Of a stretch of DNA of 64,000 nucleotides, positions 1 through 8,459 are shown one piece after another. The notes under the pieces are model-generated. The model had not been told where the DNA came from, ran no database searches, and was given only the letters and a program-made list of their open reading frames with translations. The position numbers were made by a program, and so were the translations under genes. Positions within the stretch are counted from its first letter, which is position 1. Every line of letters starts with the position of its first letter. Origin of the DNA: Kitasatospora gansuensis (lineage in GTDB: Bacteria; Actinomycetota; Actinomycetes; Streptomycetales; Streptomycetaceae); contig NZ_JACHJR010000001.1 in NCBI RefSeq assembly GCF_014203705.1, positions 3,472,001-3,536,000 of the forward strand, written 5' to 3'.

Positions 1-43
1 ATACGAGCAGCGCCGGGGGCGCGGAGAAAGACCGGAAGAACAC

Positions 44-77
44 CGAGGGGGGCCACCCGGCTGGGTGGCCCCCCTCG
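44..77 (-). terminator. Intrinsic terminator of the XRE/TPR regulator
   Basis: A perfect 15-bp stem (44-58 with 63-77) around a GGCT loop lies just past the stop codon of the leftward regulator gene. The stem is GC-rich and symmetric, so it may also stop transcription coming from the left edge. Bases 1-43 hold no gene that I can support. Confidence 0.75.
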
Positions 78-129
78 ATTCGGCACATCGACAGGATTCA
101 GCGTGTCGACCGCTTCGTGGTCCGACGGT

Positions 130-1464
130 TCAGCGGCGCAGCGACTTGCCCGGAGCGGTCACCAGACTGCCCCTGCGACCGAGGCAACGCATGCTCTGGC
201 GATAGGCCCAGACGGCCCGCTCGTCATGCCCGCACAGCTCCAGGATCTCGGCCAACTCCGCCCAGGCGAAAGCGGCCTGACGCCCCGACTCGGACGCTTC
301 CAGCATCAGCGCGCCGCGCTCGTAAGCCTCCTGGGCAGCCTTGTCGTTACCCTCGGCGAGCCGCGCGGCCGCCAGGACGAGCAAGGTACGGGCGCTCTCC
401 AGGCGGTGCTCCGACCCGAGCAGCTCCAGTGCGCGGTCCGCGTGCGCGATGGCCGCGCCCGGGTTGTCGAGCAGCAGCTCCGCCCGGGCCAGCGCCGTCT
501 CGCAGTAGGCGACGTCGATACTGCTGCCGGAGCTGGCGAGGATGTCCGCGCTCCGGGTGAGCAGTTCCTTCGCGGCCTCGGCATCCGGCTGCTCCAACTG
601 CAGGAGCACCCCGGCGTACGCGTTCCGGAGCCGGGCCAACGCCCGGTCGTCCTCTCCCTCGGAGTAGATCGCCAGGGCCCGCTCGATCAGGTCGAGGGCA
701 TCGGCCGTGCGTCCGTTCCGGTGCATGACCACGCTGGCGTTCCAGTACGCGGCGCCCAGTGCCCTGGGGTTGCTCACCTCCTGAGCCTGCTCGATGGCAG
801 TGGAGGCGAGATAGGCGGCCCGGTGCAGGTCACCCCGCTCGCAGTAGATGCCGACCAGGGTGGACAGCAGCTCCACCCCGAGCAGAGTGGGGGTCAGGTT
901 GAGCCGCTCCAGCTCGGCCAGCGTCGCCTCGGCCAGCTCGATCCCGTGGGAGAGGTCGCCGAGCTCCCGGTAACAGCGGCAGAGCGCCACGACGATCGGG
1001 AGCCGGGCCACCTTGTCATGGGACTTGTCCGAGGCCTTCCGGAGCGCCTCGTACCGGGCGACCGCCTCCTCCAGTCGCCCGCTGTGCTCCAGCGACTGCG
1101 CGATCCCGGTCTCGGCCGCGAACCAGAGTTCCGGCTGCTCCGACTCGGTGACCTTCCCCTGGAGCGCCTCGAAAGCCGCCAGCGCGGCCTGCGAGTCGCC
1201 GTTTCGGCGGGTCATTTCCGCATAACGGAGTTCCAGCTCGAACTCCTTGACCTGAACCTGCTCGGTCAGCTCGAGCAGCTCGCCCGGGTCGCACCGGAGG
1301 CGCTCGACCAGCTGGTTCAGCACCTCGGGCGAAGGCGTGCGCTTCCCGGCCTCCAGCAGGGAGATGTAACTCGGCGAGAGGTTGGGGCCGGCCAGTTCGG
1401 CCTGCGACATGCCCGCCGCGCGACGGAGCTGGCCGATGCGGGTACCGATGGTTTTACTGTCCAT
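130..1464 (-). CDS. XRE-family regulator with TPR repeats
   Basis: 444-aa cytoplasmic DNA-binding regulator. Residues about 5-60 form an XRE helix-turn-helix (IGQLRRAAGMSQAEL, then LSPSYISLLEAGKRTPS). The rest is alpha-helical with tandem tetratricopeptide-like repeats (for example AYWNASVVMHRNGRTADALD), a layout seen in regulators that sense small ligands or partner proteins. The ATG is the only start that keeps the HTH whole, but GGGGAGG sits only about 1 nt upstream, which is unusually close. The gene faces two rightward biosynthetic operons, so I infer it is the cluster regulator. A perfect inverted repeat lies 12 bp before the ATG and may be its own operator. The ligand is unknown. Confidence 0.88.
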   Translation of the reverse strand: MDSKTIGTRIGQLRRAAGMSQAELAGPNLSPSYISLLEAGKRTPSPEVLNQLVERLRCDPGELLELTEQVQVKEFELELRYAEMTRRNGDSQAALAAFEALQGKVTESEQPELWFAAETGIAQSLEHSGRLEEAVARYEALRKASDKSHDKVARLPIVVALCRCYRELGDLSHGIELAEATLAELERLNLTPTLLGVELLSTLVGIYCERGDLHRAAYLASTAIEQAQEVSNPRALGAAYWNASVVMHRNGRTADALDLIERALAIYSEGEDDRALARLRNAYAGVLLQLEQPDAEAAKELLTRSADILASSGSSIDVAYCETALARAELLLDNPGAAIAHADRALELLGSEHRLESARTLLVLAAARLAEGNDKAAQEAYERGALMLEASESGRQAAFAWAELAEILELCGHDERAVWAYRQSMRCLGRRGSLVTAPGKSLRR

Positions 1465-1476
1465 GCCTCCCCTAAG

Positions 1477-1495
1477 TCCTGAGTCGTATTCAGGA
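1477..1495. promoter_or_regulatory. Inverted repeat TCCTGA-N7-TCAGGA, possible autoregulatory operator
   Basis: Perfect 6-bp arms around a 7-bp spacer lie 13 bp upstream of the XRE/TPR regulator start, where bound protein would block its transcription or translation. The operator role is inferred; the palindrome is seen directly. Confidence 0.45.
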
Positions 1496-1689
1496 GACCA
1501 GCAGTAAAGATGGCTGTCAAGCTCGCCTGGCGGCCGCCCCCGGCGGCCCGCTCCGACCGTCCGCGCGCCCCGCTGCCCCGCTTCGGCCGCCCGAGCCGGC
1601 ATCCAGCGACCACGACAGTCGCCCACATACCGACCTGAAGCCCCTGATTCCTGCCATCGCGATGCATTGCGACTTTCTCTCTTGACTGA

Positions 1690-1714
1690 CATGACTCGCG
1701 TAGTCAATATGACC
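1690..1714. promoter_or_regulatory. Promoter-region motif shared with operon B
   Basis: The 350-bp gap 1465-1814 separates the regulator from operon A. It holds TGACT-N5-AGTCA (1692-1706); read on the minus strand this is ATATTGAC-N7-GTCATG. A close relative, ATATTGAC-N6-GTCATT, lies before operon B at about 10783. A TTGACT hexamer at 1682-1687 could be a -35 box toward operon A, but I see no good -10. The remainder of the gap is GC-rich and shows nothing else I can name. Confidence 0.4.
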
Positions 1715-1814
1715 AGAAGCAGATATCCGGAGATCGGCCCCACTGGGCCGACCGGTCGAGTGCGGCTTCGGCGGCAAGCCTTCGGAAGCCCTTCAACGAT
1801 CTTGGAATGGTGCG

Positions 1815-2861
1815 ATGAGCGACGTTCTCCGCATAGGGCAGGTAGGCCTCGGCTGGTTCGGGGGCCTGCACCTGCAGACCTGGGCCGACATCGCCGGGGT
1901 CGAGGTCACCGGTGTGTACGACGCGGACCCGTCCCGGGTCGGCGCGTTCGGGGCGCACCAGGCACAGGAGGACTTCCACGTCCGGGTGGGCGGCGAACCC
2001 GCGCCCCGGCTGGCAGCGGGCACGGAGGTCTTCTCGTCCCTCGACGAGCTGCTGGCCTCCGGCATCCAGGTACTCGACGTGGTGGTCCCGGAGGGGTCCC
2101 ACGCGGACTGCGTCCGGCGCGGTCTGGAGGCCGGTGTCGACGTCATCGTCGAGAAGCCGCTCGCCCTCGATCCGGCCGAGGCACGGGACCTGGTCCGACT
2201 GGCCGAGCAGGTGGGGCGCAACGTGTACGTGGGGCACATCCTGCGCTTCGACCCGCGCAACGCGACCCTCGGGGCCCTGCTGCGGAACCGGACGCTGCGT
2301 CATCTCTCGCTCAGCCGCCGGTTCCAGCCGGCCGCGCTCGACGTCTACGGCCGGGTGCACCCCGTGCACACCGCGATGATCCACGACATCGACCTGGCGA
2401 TCTGGTACACCGGCCGACGGCCGGACCGCGTCACCGCCTTCGCCACCTCGCACCTCGGCCGGGAGTTCCCGGACGTGGTCGACCTGGTGCTGCACTGGGA
2501 CGACGGGGTCCGGGCCGTCATCGGCAACTCCTGGCACCTGGCACCCAACTGCCCGTACGGCTTCGAGTTCGAGTGCAAGGTCCAGACCGACGGGGGCACC
2601 TACACCGTGCGCAACGAGCCCGACCTGCTGGCCTGGGACGAGAACGGGGTGAAGGCCCCCGACCTGTTCTTCTGGCCGCACTACGAGGGCGCCCGGCACG
2701 GGGCCCTCCGGGACGAGCTCCAGCACTTCGCGGACCGGGCGCGGCAGGGCCGGCCCAGCGAACGGGTACCGCTGGAACACGCGGTCTGGGTGGCCGAGAC
2801 CTGCCGGGCCGCCCTGGACAGCATCGCCGGCGCCGGCACCGTGGCGGTGGCGGGATGCTGA
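1815..2861 (+). CDS. Gfo/Idh/MocA-family NAD(P)-dependent oxidoreductase
   Basis: 348-aa cytoplasmic dehydrogenase. The N-terminal Rossmann fold shows IGQVGLGWFGGLH at residues 7-19. The family signature EKP (VIVEKPLALDP) follows near residue 113, and the C-terminal half is the family's alpha/beta substrate domain, including HDIDLAIW. Family members oxidise or reduce sugars, cyclitols or hydroxy acids with NAD(P). It is the first gene of operon A and its stop overlaps the next start by 7 nt, so the two are translationally coupled. In this context it probably prepares or tailors a building block for the peptide pathway; the substrate cannot be read from sequence. Confidence 0.88.
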   Translation: MSDVLRIGQVGLGWFGGLHLQTWADIAGVEVTGVYDADPSRVGAFGAHQAQEDFHVRVGGEPAPRLAAGTEVFSSLDELLASGIQVLDVVVPEGSHADCVRRGLEAGVDVIVEKPLALDPAEARDLVRLAEQVGRNVYVGHILRFDPRNATLGALLRNRTLRHLSLSRRFQPAALDVYGRVHPVHTAMIHDIDLAIWYTGRRPDRVTAFATSHLGREFPDVVDLVLHWDDGVRAVIGNSWHLAPNCPYGFEFECKVQTDGGTYTVRNEPDLLAWDENGVKAPDLFFWPHYEGARHGALRDELQHFADRARQGRPSERVPLEHAVWVAETCRAALDSIAGAGTVAVAGC

Positions 2862-3796
2862 CCGTCGACACCACCCGTGACATCGAGTCCGTGATGGCCG
2901 AGGCCGTGGTCGACCCGCTCAGGCGGTTCGCCGAGCAGCGGACCGACCTGATCCGGACGGCCTTCGTGACCGGCAGCTACGCGGCCGGTCACTGGAACCG
3001 CCAACGGCCCAATCTGAACGTCTACTTCATCGCCCACGCGGACCGCGCGATGGACCTCCGGCTGGCGGCGGCGGACCTCTGGACGACGATCCGCACCGAG
3101 CTGGCGGCGGACGGGCACAGCCTGCACGTCGACTGCCACCCCTTCACCCTCTCCCAGCAGCCCGACGCCCACCGCTCGGGCCCGCCGGTGACCATCACCT
3201 CCAAGGTACTGGAGGAGGAACACCGGAACTCCCGGTACCGGCTTCCCCCCACCATCGGACCGGGCTGGGCCGCCAACTTCCTCCTGCTGACCGGTCACCC
3301 GGAGGATCTCGACTGCCTCCGGGCTCACCCGGACCGCGACATCGAGTGGCTGCGCACCCTGCACCAGGCGCTCTCGCACTACCGCAACATCCTGGACCAC
3401 CTGCCCTGGGCGGTGGACCGGGAGCACTCCCCGTGGGTGCTGGTGGAGGAGTCCTGCCGGTACGCGGAGGAGGCCATCAAGGACAGCCTGGCGCTGGCAC
3501 TGACCGGCGAGGAGCTCCGCGACGGCCGGCACATCGCGCTGCTCGCCGACTGGGCCCGCAGCGCCCAGACGTTCATCGCCGAGCGGTTCGGCCCGGACGG
3601 GGTCGCCGCCGCCGCTCTGGTGGCCGAATTGAAGGAGGCCGCCGCGCGCTCGGAGCAGGCCGACCCGGCCGAGGCGCTGGCCGCCTGGCGGACCGCCCAG
3701 TCCGTGATGGCCTGGGCCTGGGCGCAGTACCTCCCGGTCGCGCGCGAACTCTCCCCGGAGACCACCGGGTTGACCCGACTGGACGCATTCCTGTGA
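2855..3796 (+). CDS. Nucleotidyltransferase-fold protein with altered catalytic motif
   Basis: 313 aa, function not recognised. Near the N-terminus VTGSYAAGHWNRQRP is followed by NLNVYFI. This is the layout of minimal nucleotidyltransferases (G-S motif, then hD-h-D), but both metal-binding acids are Asn (N53, N55). The C-terminal about 150 residues are helical, as in HEPN-like or KNTase C-terminal bundles. It may be a non-catalytic binding protein or use an unusual catalytic set. The start overlaps the upstream stop, and its own stop overlaps the following GTG by one to four bases, so it is an integral member of operon A. Aminoglycoside adenylyltransferase activity is unlikely without the acid pair. 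Confidence 0.6.
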   Translation: MLTVDTTRDIESVMAEAVVDPLRRFAEQRTDLIRTAFVTGSYAAGHWNRQRPNLNVYFIAHADRAMDLRLAAADLWTTIRTELAADGHSLHVDCHPFTLSQQPDAHRSGPPVTITSKVLEEEHRNSRYRLPPTIGPGWAANFLLLTGHPEDLDCLRAHPDRDIEWLRTLHQALSHYRNILDHLPWAVDREHSPWVLVEESCRYAEEAIKDSLALALTGEELRDGRHIALLADWARSAQTFIAERFGPDGVAAAALVAELKEAAARSEQADPAEALAAWRTAQSVMAWAWAQYLPVARELSPETTGLTRLDAFL

Positions 3797-6186
3797 CGCT
3801 CCCCGCCCAGCGCTCGGGCCCCGACGCCGAGTGGGGTGGCCCCGACCAGCTCTGCTACGGCCCGCCGGCCGCCGATCCGCTGCGGCCGACCCGGCCGACC
3901 CGGCCGGTCACCGCCGCCCCGGCCGGGCTCGCGGAGTTCGCCGCCCGGGCCACCGCCCTGCTCGGGGCCGGCCGGGTGCTCGCCGACCGCACCAGCCTGG
4001 GCCTGCACTCGTACGACGCCTCGCTGGAGGTCCGGCAGCCCGGCCTGGTCCTGATCCCCCGTCATGCCGCCGATCTGGCCGCCCTGGTGACCGACGCGGC
4101 CCGGATCGGGGTGCCGTGGGTCATGCGCGGGGCCGGGACGGGCTACAGCGGTGGCGCCCTGGCCGAGCACGGCGGAGCCGTCGTGCTGACCCGGGACCTG
4201 AACCGGATCCTGGAGATCGACCCGGACCGGCGGCTGGTCCGGTGCGAGCCCGGCGTGGTGCTCGGGGACCTGCGGGAGGCGCTGCGGCCGTACGGTCTGC
4301 GCTACCTTCCCGACCCGTCCTCCTACCAGGTCTGCACCCTCGGCGGGAACGTGGCCGAGAACGCCGGGGGCCCGCACGCGCTCGGGTCCGGTCCGACCTC
4401 GAACTTCGTGGTGGGGCTCGACCTGATCCTGCCCGACGGCTCGCCCGCCACCCTGACCGAGGCGGACGTCTGGCAGGGCGGCCTGGACCTGCGCAGCCTG
4501 CTGGTCGGCTCCGAGGGGACCCTCGGAGCGGTCGGCGCGATGACCTTGCGGGTGGTCCCCGAACCGGAGTGCTCCCAGGTGCTGATCGCCCGGTTCGAGG
4601 AGCAGGACCCGGCTGCGGCCACCGTTGAGGTGCTGCTGGCCGGCGGGCTGCTCCCCAGCGCGCTGGACATGATCACCGGCGCGTACGTGCCCGACCGCCC
4701 TGCGCTGCGGGACCCTTCGCTGCTCTTCATCGCCTTGGAGGGCACCACAGCCGAGGTACGCCACCAGGCGGCCGTCGCCGAGGCCGCGGTGGCCGCGGCG
4801 GGCGGCAGCTCCGAACTCCTGGCCGTGGACGCCTTCATGGCGGTGCGGGCCCGGCTGGTGAAGGAGAAGGTGCGCCGGATGGTCACGACCGGCGGCCGAC
4901 CCTGTTACTACCTGTTCGACGCGGTGGTACCGCGCAGCGGTCTGAAGAAGCTGATGGGTGCCCTGCGCCGGCGGGCCGACCAGCACGGCTTCCCGCTGCT
5001 CAACACGTTCCACGCAGCTGACGGGAACGTGCACCCCACCCCGTTCTACGATCCGGCGGACCCCGGCTACCGGGACGGGCTGCTGGCCTTCCTGCGCGAC
5101 GTACTCTCCGACTGTGCCGAACTCGGCGGATCCCTCTCGGGCGAGCACGGCGTGGGCCTGGAGAAGCGGGAGCACATGCCGTTGTTCCACACCGAGCGCG
5201 AGCTCACCGTGATGCGGCGGATCAAGGCGGCCGTCGACCCCGGCCAGGTGTGCAACCCGGGGAAGATCCTGCCCGAGCCCGCTCCCGAGGGCGCACCGCA
5301 CCGCATCGGGCGCCGCCACCCTGACCCGCAGGGCGGGGCCGCCCTGCGGGTCAGGGTGGCGGACGGCGCGATCGACGTCCGGGACCGCCGGGTCACCTTC
5401 GGCGAGATCGACCGGGCGCTGGCCGGCTCCGGTCTCGAGCTGCCGTACGAACCGTTGGGCGCCGGACCGGACACCTCGGTCCTGGACGCCCTGGACCGGG
5501 GCGGGCCCGCCCTGCGCGAACCGCTGACGGTCCGCGCCCGCGACCTGATCCTGGCCACCGAGCTGCGGTCGGCCCAGGGCCGGCCGCTGGCCACCGGGGG
5601 TTCCTGCACCAAGGACGTCTCCGGGTACGAGCTCCGCAAGCTGGCATTCGGCGGGCGCGGCCGAATCGGGCAGCTGGTCGCGGCCTCGCTGCGGCTGCTC
5701 CCCCGGGCCTCCGACCGCCGCTCCCTGACCGTGCCGTGCGACGGCCCCGCCGAGGCCGGCCGGCTCTGCCGCGCCCTGCACGAGGCCCGGTTGCCGTTCG
5801 TCTCCCTCGGCGTCCTGACGGATGCCCAGGGGGACGTGTCCGTGACCGGTCTGCTGGAGACCAGGGGAGGCTCGCTGGACGAACCCGCCGACCGGATGCG
5901 GACCGCCTTCGGCCTCCCGCTCACCGAGAGCCGGTCGGCCGCCCGGTGGGAGGCCGCTCCCGTACGAGCCTTCGCCGGGTACGCCGAACTGTCCCATCTC
6001 CCCGGCCAACCCTGGCACCTGGTCGCCGAGTTGGAACGACTCCGGCAGACCGGCAGTCCCGGATTCGCAGCGGTCGGCACGCCCGCGCTGTGGTTCCCCC
6101 GCGATCCGGCCGAGCCCACCGAGCCGCCGGTCCCCACCCTGCTCGCCCGGGTGGCCGAAGCATTCGGAGACAGCGCATGGACCTGA
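3793..6186 (+). CDS. Fused GlcD-GlcE-type FAD-linked oxidase
   Basis: 797 aa, GTG start in a GTGA overlap with the preceding stop. Residues about 35-500 match the glycolate oxidase subunit GlcD type of FAD-binding (PCMH) oxidases: [14 protein letters not shown] and [16 protein letters not shown] bind FAD, and the cap domain ends with [12 protein letters not shown] and [15 protein letters not shown]. Residues about 515-797 resemble GlcE, with [16 protein letters not shown] and [17 protein letters not shown]. These are normally separate GlcD and GlcE chains. A Fe-S partner follows with a 10-nt overlap. I infer oxidation of a 2-hydroxy acid or similar, with electrons passing to the next protein; glycolate itself is not implied. 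Confidence 0.85.
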   Translation: MTLPAQRSGPDAEWGGPDQLCYGPPAADPLRPTRPTRPVTAAPAGLAEFAARATALLGAGRVLADRTSLGLHSYDASLEVRQPGLVLIPRHAADLAALVTDAARIGVPWVMRGAGTGYSGGALAEHGGAVVLTRDLNRILEIDPDRRLVRCEPGVVLGDLREALRPYGLRYLPDPSSYQVCTLGGNVAENAGGPHALGSGPTSNFVVGLDLILPDGSPATLTEADVWQGGLDLRSLLVGSEGTLGAVGAMTLRVVPEPECSQVLIARFEEQDPAAATVEVLLAGGLLPSALDMITGAYVPDRPALRDPSLLFIALEGTTAEVRHQAAVAEAAVAAAGGSSELLAVDAFMAVRARLVKEKVRRMVTTGGRPCYYLFDAVVPRSGLKKLMGALRRRADQHGFPLLNTFHAADGNVHPTPFYDPADPGYRDGLLAFLRDVLSDCAELGGSLSGEHGVGLEKREHMPLFHTERELTVMRRIKAAVDPGQVCNPGKILPEPAPEGAPHRIGRRHPDPQGGAALRVRVADGAIDVRDRRVTFGEIDRALAGSGLELPYEPLGAGPDTSVLDALDRGGPALREPLTVRARDLILATELRSAQGRPLATGGSCTKDVSGYELRKLAFGGRGRIGQLVAASLRLLPRASDRRSLTVPCDGPAEAGRLCRALHEARLPFVSLGVLTDAQGDVSVTGLLETRGGSLDEPADRMRTAFGLPLTESRSAARWEAAPVRAFAGYAELSHLPGQPWHLVAELERLRQTGSPGFAAVGTPALWFPRDPAEPTEPPVPTLLARVAEAFGDSAWT

Positions 6187-7214
6187 CGGCGACCCTCGAC
6201 CGCTGCACCCAGTGCGGCCTCTGCCTGCCGTACTGCCCGACCTACCGGGAGAGCCGCCTGGAGCACGACAGCCCACGCGGCCGGGTCTGGAGCCTGCTGC
6301 AGGCAGCGAGCCAGGGCCTGCCCCCCGGACCGGAGGACTCCAGCTTCTGGGGGTGCACGAGCTGTGGGCTGTGCGTCGACCCCTGCCCGACCGGCGTCGA
6401 TCTGCCCGGGGCGGTGGCGGCCGCCTGGGACGTCCGGGGCGGGCCCGTCGAGGTACCGGAACCCGAGCACGCGGAACTGCCGGCGGCGGTCGATCCTGCG
6501 GAGGCCGTGGGGCGTTCGGTGGTGACCGGGCTGCTGACGGCCGTCGAACGGCGGTCCACCCCGGTCCCGCTCGGCGAGGGCCTGCTGGTCGCGGTCAGCC
6601 CCTGGCTGGCGGCGGTCCGGCCCGAGGCCGGGGAGCAGGCCAGAGAACTCCTGCGTGGCCTGGGCCTGCCGGTCGCCGATCCGGACGGCACCTGGTCCGA
6701 ACTGGCCCTGCCGGCCGGCGGACTGCTGCGCGACGCCGGGCACACCACCGTCGAGCGACAGGCCGCCGAGCTGCTGCGCGGCGCCACCCCGGCCGGGCGG
6801 ACCGTCCTCCTGGTGGACCTGCCCGCGGCCCGGCTCGGCGCCGCGCTGGCCGGGGCCGACGCCGAACTCCGCACGCTGCCGGACTACCTGGCCGAACACC
6901 GTCCTGGCGCATGGAAGTTCGAGCCCGACCCGGACCTCGATCTGCTCGATACCCACCAACCGGACGAGAGCTGGCTGGCGCCGCTGGCCGCCGCCGTGCC
7001 CGGTCGCGGATGGCGGCCGGAACTGCTGCCGCTCGACCACGCCGGGGCCGGCGGGCCGGACATCCGGCAGCCGGCCACGGTCAACGCCTCGCGGCGACTG
7101 GTCGGGCGCAAACAGCACTGGCTGGGCGGCCGGGGCCTGTTGACCGCCGACCCGCGCAGCCTTCTCAGGCATCCCGGCGCCCGCTTCTACCTGGAGGGAA
7201 TCCACCGTGCATGA
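6177..7214 (+). CDS. GlcF-like 2x[4Fe-4S] ferredoxin-type electron carrier
   Basis: 345 aa. Two classical 4Fe-4S binding sites lie near the N-terminus: [13 protein letters not shown] (residues 10-22) and [14 protein letters not shown] (about 61-74), the pattern of GlcF and related anaerobic dehydrogenase C subunits. The C-terminal half lacks the duplicated CCG cysteine-rich domain of full GlcF (about 400 aa), so the electron-transfer part is kept but the rest is diverged. The gene overlaps the flavin oxidase upstream by 10 nt and the M20 gene downstream by 8 nt. It most likely takes electrons from the fused GlcD-GlcE protein. Confidence 0.8.
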   Translation: MDLTATLDRCTQCGLCLPYCPTYRESRLEHDSPRGRVWSLLQAASQGLPPGPEDSSFWGCTSCGLCVDPCPTGVDLPGAVAAAWDVRGGPVEVPEPEHAELPAAVDPAEAVGRSVVTGLLTAVERRSTPVPLGEGLLVAVSPWLAAVRPEAGEQARELLRGLGLPVADPDGTWSELALPAGGLLRDAGHTTVERQAAELLRGATPAGRTVLLVDLPAARLGAALAGADAELRTLPDYLAEHRPGAWKFEPDPDLDLLDTHQPDESWLAPLAAAVPGRGWRPELLPLDHAGAGGPDIRQPATVNASRRLVGRKQHWLGGRGLLTADPRSLLRHPGARFYLEGIHRA

Positions 7215-8439
7215 CCTGACGCAGGACCGGCCGACAACCGTATCGGCCGCCGCTCCCGACCCGGACCCGGACGAGGTGCTCCGGGTCTGCGCCGACCTCA
7301 TCGCGGCCCCGAGCGAGAACCCCGGGGGCGACGAGGAGGCCGCCGCGGCCGTGGTCGAGCGGTACCTGGGGAGCTCCGGCTTCCACATCCGCCGGGTCTA
7401 CGCCCGGCCGGGCCGGCCCAACGTGCTGGCCACCCTCGACCGGGGGCCCGGCCCCCGGCTGATCCTGCAGGCGCACCTGGACACCAAGCCCGCGGGCCCA
7501 CCGGCCGCGTGGAGCGGCGACCCGTTCACCGCCCGGGTGACGGACGGCCTGATGTACGGCCTCGGCGCTTGTGACACCAAGGGCGGACTCGCCGCGATGC
7601 TGGTCGCCGCCGACCGACTCGCCCGGCGCTCCGACTGGCAGGGCCAGCTGGAGGTCCAGGGAGTCGCGGACGAGGAGGACGGCAGCGCGCTCGGCGCCGA
7701 GTTCCTGCTCGCGGAAGGGCTGCTGATCGCCGACGCGGCGGTGGTCAGCGAACCGACTGGCGCGCTGCCGTCACCGGCCCAACTCGGCAATGCCTGGGCC
7801 GAGGTGACGATCCGTACGCCCGGCGCGCATGCCGGCACGCCGTGGAAGGGCATCGACGCGGTCGAGGTCGCCCGCCGCTATGTCGCGGTGCTGGAACGCC
7901 TGTTGCGGGAGATGCCCACCGATCCGGCCTTCCCGCACCACCCGCGGCTGAACGTCGGGCACCTGATGGCTCCGGGGCATCCGGGTACGCTGTCCAGCAG
8001 TTGTATGCTCCGATGCGACATCAGAGTCCTTCCCCACCAGCGACATGCCACGGTGATGGACCTCTACGACCGGGCGGCTCGCGAGGTCGCAGACCCGCCT
8101 GCAGGCGTTTCGCTGCATGTCGGCCCGTACCAAGGAGGTGGATGTGAGTCCCACGCAATCGCGGTGGACCACCCGCTGCTCCTTGCCTTCGACGCGGCCG
8201 CTCAGGCACTCGGTGTCCCCTCAGGACGGTGCTCCTTCGCGGGTGGCAGCGACGCGCGCTACTTCGCGCGGGCGGGCACTCCCGCCGTCGTCCACGGCCC
8301 CGGGGATCTCGACCGGGCCCACGCGCCCGACGAGTTCGTCCCGATCTCTGAACTGAGGCTGGCAGCCCGTCAAATCGAGCTGGTAGCTGCGGACTTCCTC
8401 CAGTCTCCCGGCCGGTACCCCCCTGGCCGACAAATCTAG
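7207..8439 (+). CDS. M20-family metallo-deacylase/peptidase (ArgE/DapE/CPG2 type)
   Basis: 410 aa, GTG start with GGAGGGA upstream. Zinc-ligand motifs of the M20 family are present: HLDTK (metal His and general Asp), GACDTKGG (bridging Asp), ADEEDG (catalytic Glu pair) and a C-terminal HAPDEF His. The middle dimerisation domain is recognisable ([19 protein letters not shown]). Members cleave amides such as N-acetylornithine, succinyl-diaminopimelate or dipeptides. Within this cluster it could remove an N-acyl group or peptide leader from an intermediate or from a self-protected precursor. There is no signal peptide, so it acts in the cytoplasm. Confidence 0.87.
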   Translation: MHDLTQDRPTTVSAAAPDPDPDEVLRVCADLIAAPSENPGGDEEAAAAVVERYLGSSGFHIRRVYARPGRPNVLATLDRGPGPRLILQAHLDTKPAGPPAAWSGDPFTARVTDGLMYGLGACDTKGGLAAMLVAADRLARRSDWQGQLEVQGVADEEDGSALGAEFLLAEGLLIADAAVVSEPTGALPSPAQLGNAWAEVTIRTPGAHAGTPWKGIDAVEVARRYVAVLERLLREMPTDPAFPHHPRLNVGHLMAPGHPGTLSSSCMLRCDIRVLPHQRHATVMDLYDRAAREVADPPAGVSLHVGPYQGGGCESHAIAVDHPLLLAFDAAAQALGVPSGRCSFAGGSDARYFARAGTPAVVHGPGDLDRAHAPDEFVPISELRLAARQIELVAADFLQSPGRYPPGRQI

Positions 8440-8453
8440 AAACAGGTAGAAAC
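8437..8453 (+). repeat. Direct repeat TAGAAAC, 10-bp period, before serS
   Basis: TAGAAAC occurs at 8437-8443 and again at 8447-8453, on the same face of the helix. It starts at the M20 stop codon and ends 6 bp before the seryl-tRNA synthetase ATG. It may be a small operator or chance; no convincing ribosome site lies in the same 20 bp. Confidence 0.3.
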
Positions 8454-8459
8454 CCCAAG

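Noticed and set aside
3379..6276. Long antisense frame opposite the GlcD-GlcE fusion
   Set aside because: Composition is low-complexity Gly/Arg/Gln, as expected for a shadow frame.
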